Shown piece after piece: positions 63,261 to 64,000 of a stretch of 64,000 bases of DNA (its first letter is position 1; each line of letters opens with the position of its first letter). The notes under the pieces are model-generated. The model did no database searches. It worked only from the letters and a program-made list of their open reading frames with translations, and was not told the origin of the DNA. The position numbers and the translations under genes were made by a program. This DNA is from Acanthosoma haemorrhoidale (Eukaryota > Arthropoda > Insecta > Hemiptera > Acanthosomatidae): contig OV884012.1 in the NCBI GenBank assembly GCA_930367205.1, forward strand, positions 38,145,520 to 38,209,519, in the 5' to 3' direction.

Positions 63261-63560
63261 AGTTTGCTAAGGGTCTCCCAGGGGTGTGGTGGAGCCTTGA
63301 TTTGGTTGTTTTTTATTTCTACGCACGCCCTGCACGCACATGCCAGGTTTTCCAGATATTTATCTATGTTCTTCAATAGCAGTATCTACGCTCAAGGATT
63401 TCATCCGAAATATGACACCTTCATGTAAACTATATTCGGTTGACTCATGTGTACCATGTCTTGCAGTGTCTTGTTAATTGCAGATAATTCTGGGCCTTTA
63501 GTTGTTTCCCTGAGTAGAATAGTTGTCTCTGATGTTACGTTTGACCTAATTACATTAAAG
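63260..63560 (-). pseudogene. Integrase zinc-binding region of the pol remnant
   Basis: The segment ENLACACRACVEIKNN includes CRAC (63323-63334), the paired cysteines of the HHCC zinc finger, followed by KAPPHPWE (HPWE at 63275-63286), the usual linker into the catalytic core. Upstream, a MVHMSQ...YMKVSYFG stretch near 63400-63470 sits where the HxxxH part would be and retains at least one His. It is separated from the cysteine part by stop codons. The stretch at about 63470-63580 links RNase H to integrase and has no clear motif. Confidence 0.8.
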
Positions 63561-63579
63561 ACCTAACAATCTTTGTCAG

Positions 63580-64000
63580 TCAACCATTTTGTTGTGATTA
63601 GTGGAGAGCGTGTAAGGTTGTCTGCATTTGAATGTTCTTCGGATCGTTGAAATTTGATGTAGTCGAATCCTGAAAGGGACATCAAGAATCTAAGTAGCCT
63701 ATATGCCGTGACAACTTGATGTTTTGAGTGAGGGTTAAATATGTACGGTTATCTGTTACTAACGTGAATCTACGGCCAAAATTGTATAGATAATATTTGT
63801 GTAGTGGCCAATAAATGGCCGTTACCTTCTTGTCTAACTGTGAGTATTTTTTTTCACACAACAGAGAACGTCGACCAAAACTTACTGTTCCGCTCCATCA
63901 ATTATGTGGGGAAAATGGCTGATAATCCTACTGGGCTATCTTCTTTTATACTCTTAAAGGAATCCTTACATTCCAATGTCCACTAAAATTTTTTATTTCT
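63580..64000 (-). pseudogene. RNase H region (with end of RT) of the pol remnant
   Basis: Near the window edge KKYSQLDKKVTAIYW (63808-63852) matches the 'E.NYSQ.EKEALAI' stretch of Ty3/gypsy RNase H. Next comes FGRRFTLVTDN (within 63721-63780), matching 'YGR.F.L.TDHKPL', whose Asp is a conserved RNase H residue. GFDYIKFQRSEE and NADNLTRSPL (63599-63628) match the end of the domain ('NADALSR.P'). These three segments are in more than one frame, with a break between 63680 and 63720. Sequence upstream of 63852 is heavily decayed; ECKDSF near 63960 may be the RT-RNaseH connection. Not functional. Confidence 0.82.

Larger units (their letters stand above)
62558..64000 (-). pseudogene. Decayed Ty3/gypsy-type retrotransposon pol (RNase H to integrase), partial
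   Basis: Read on the minus strand from the window edge towards the satellite, the order is end of reverse transcriptase/RNase H, integrase zinc-binding region, integrase catalytic core, integrase C-terminal region. This RT-RNaseH-IN order is that of Ty3/gypsy LTR retrotransposons. Recognisable family motifs lie in different frames, with several stops and frameshifts, so it cannot make a functional polyprotein. The 5' part (gag, protease, most of RT) is beyond the window. The 3' end stops directly at the satellite (62557/62558) with no LTR in between. Wording of the motifs resembles the K02A2.6-like elements common in invertebrates; clade assignment is tentative. The open frames on the plus strand here (62657-62884 and 63804-63986) are shadows. 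Confidence 0.88.

Noticed and set aside
63804..63986. Plus-strand 60-codon open frame at the right edge
   Set aside because: Antisense to the RNase H motif KKYSQLDKK; no independent support.

Overview
This window is almost entirely one AT-rich satellite DNA array in a eukaryotic genome, ending at its right edge in a decayed LTR retrotransposon. A long tandem array with higher-order structure beside a Ty3/gypsy pol remnant suggests an animal, probably an invertebrate, but nothing in the sequence fixes a species. I see no intact protein gene, no tRNA or rRNA, no CRISPR array and no bacterial-type operon.

Layout. Positions 1-701 hold about two satellite monomers in reverse orientation; the array continues off the left edge. 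At about 702-703 the orientation flips, and a head-to-tail array runs on the + strand to 62557. The unit start (the base run aatgt[t/c]tttctttat) occurs 182 times between 896 and 62232, giving a mean period of about 338.9 bp; individual units are mostly 337, 339, 340 or 343 bp. Units fall into recurring haplotypes that differ at about 16 positions and in one A-run length. They are arranged as higher-order repeats: a 4-mer of 1,353 bp on the left, and larger duplicated blocks elsewhere with offsets of 5,760/6,097, 3,713, 5,426, 3,389, 10,178, 5,087 and 16,618 bp. Several units are clear head/tail chimeras, as expected from unequal exchange or gene conversion.

Each unit carries three hairpin-forming palindromes (a T-run/ACCT/A-run, an 8-bp-arm ATATCTCC/GGAGATAT stem and a three-arm AACTGT/ACAGTT/AACTGTTT element) and short open frames of 60-95 codons. 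The frames switch with A-run length and look non-coding.

Right edge. The last monomer is interrupted by a 114-bp insertion (62353-62466) flanked by a 5-bp duplication, GATTT, and carrying TATA-like and AATAAA motifs. The satellite stops at 62557 inside its own palindrome. From 62558 to the window end, the - strand encodes a frameshifted Ty3/gypsy pol remnant: end of reverse transcriptase/RNase H, integrase zinc-binding region, integrase core and integrase C-terminus. The satellite therefore lies directly downstream of integrase, where the 3' untranslated region and LTR would be expected. This raises the untested possibility that the satellite grew out of the 3' end of such an element.
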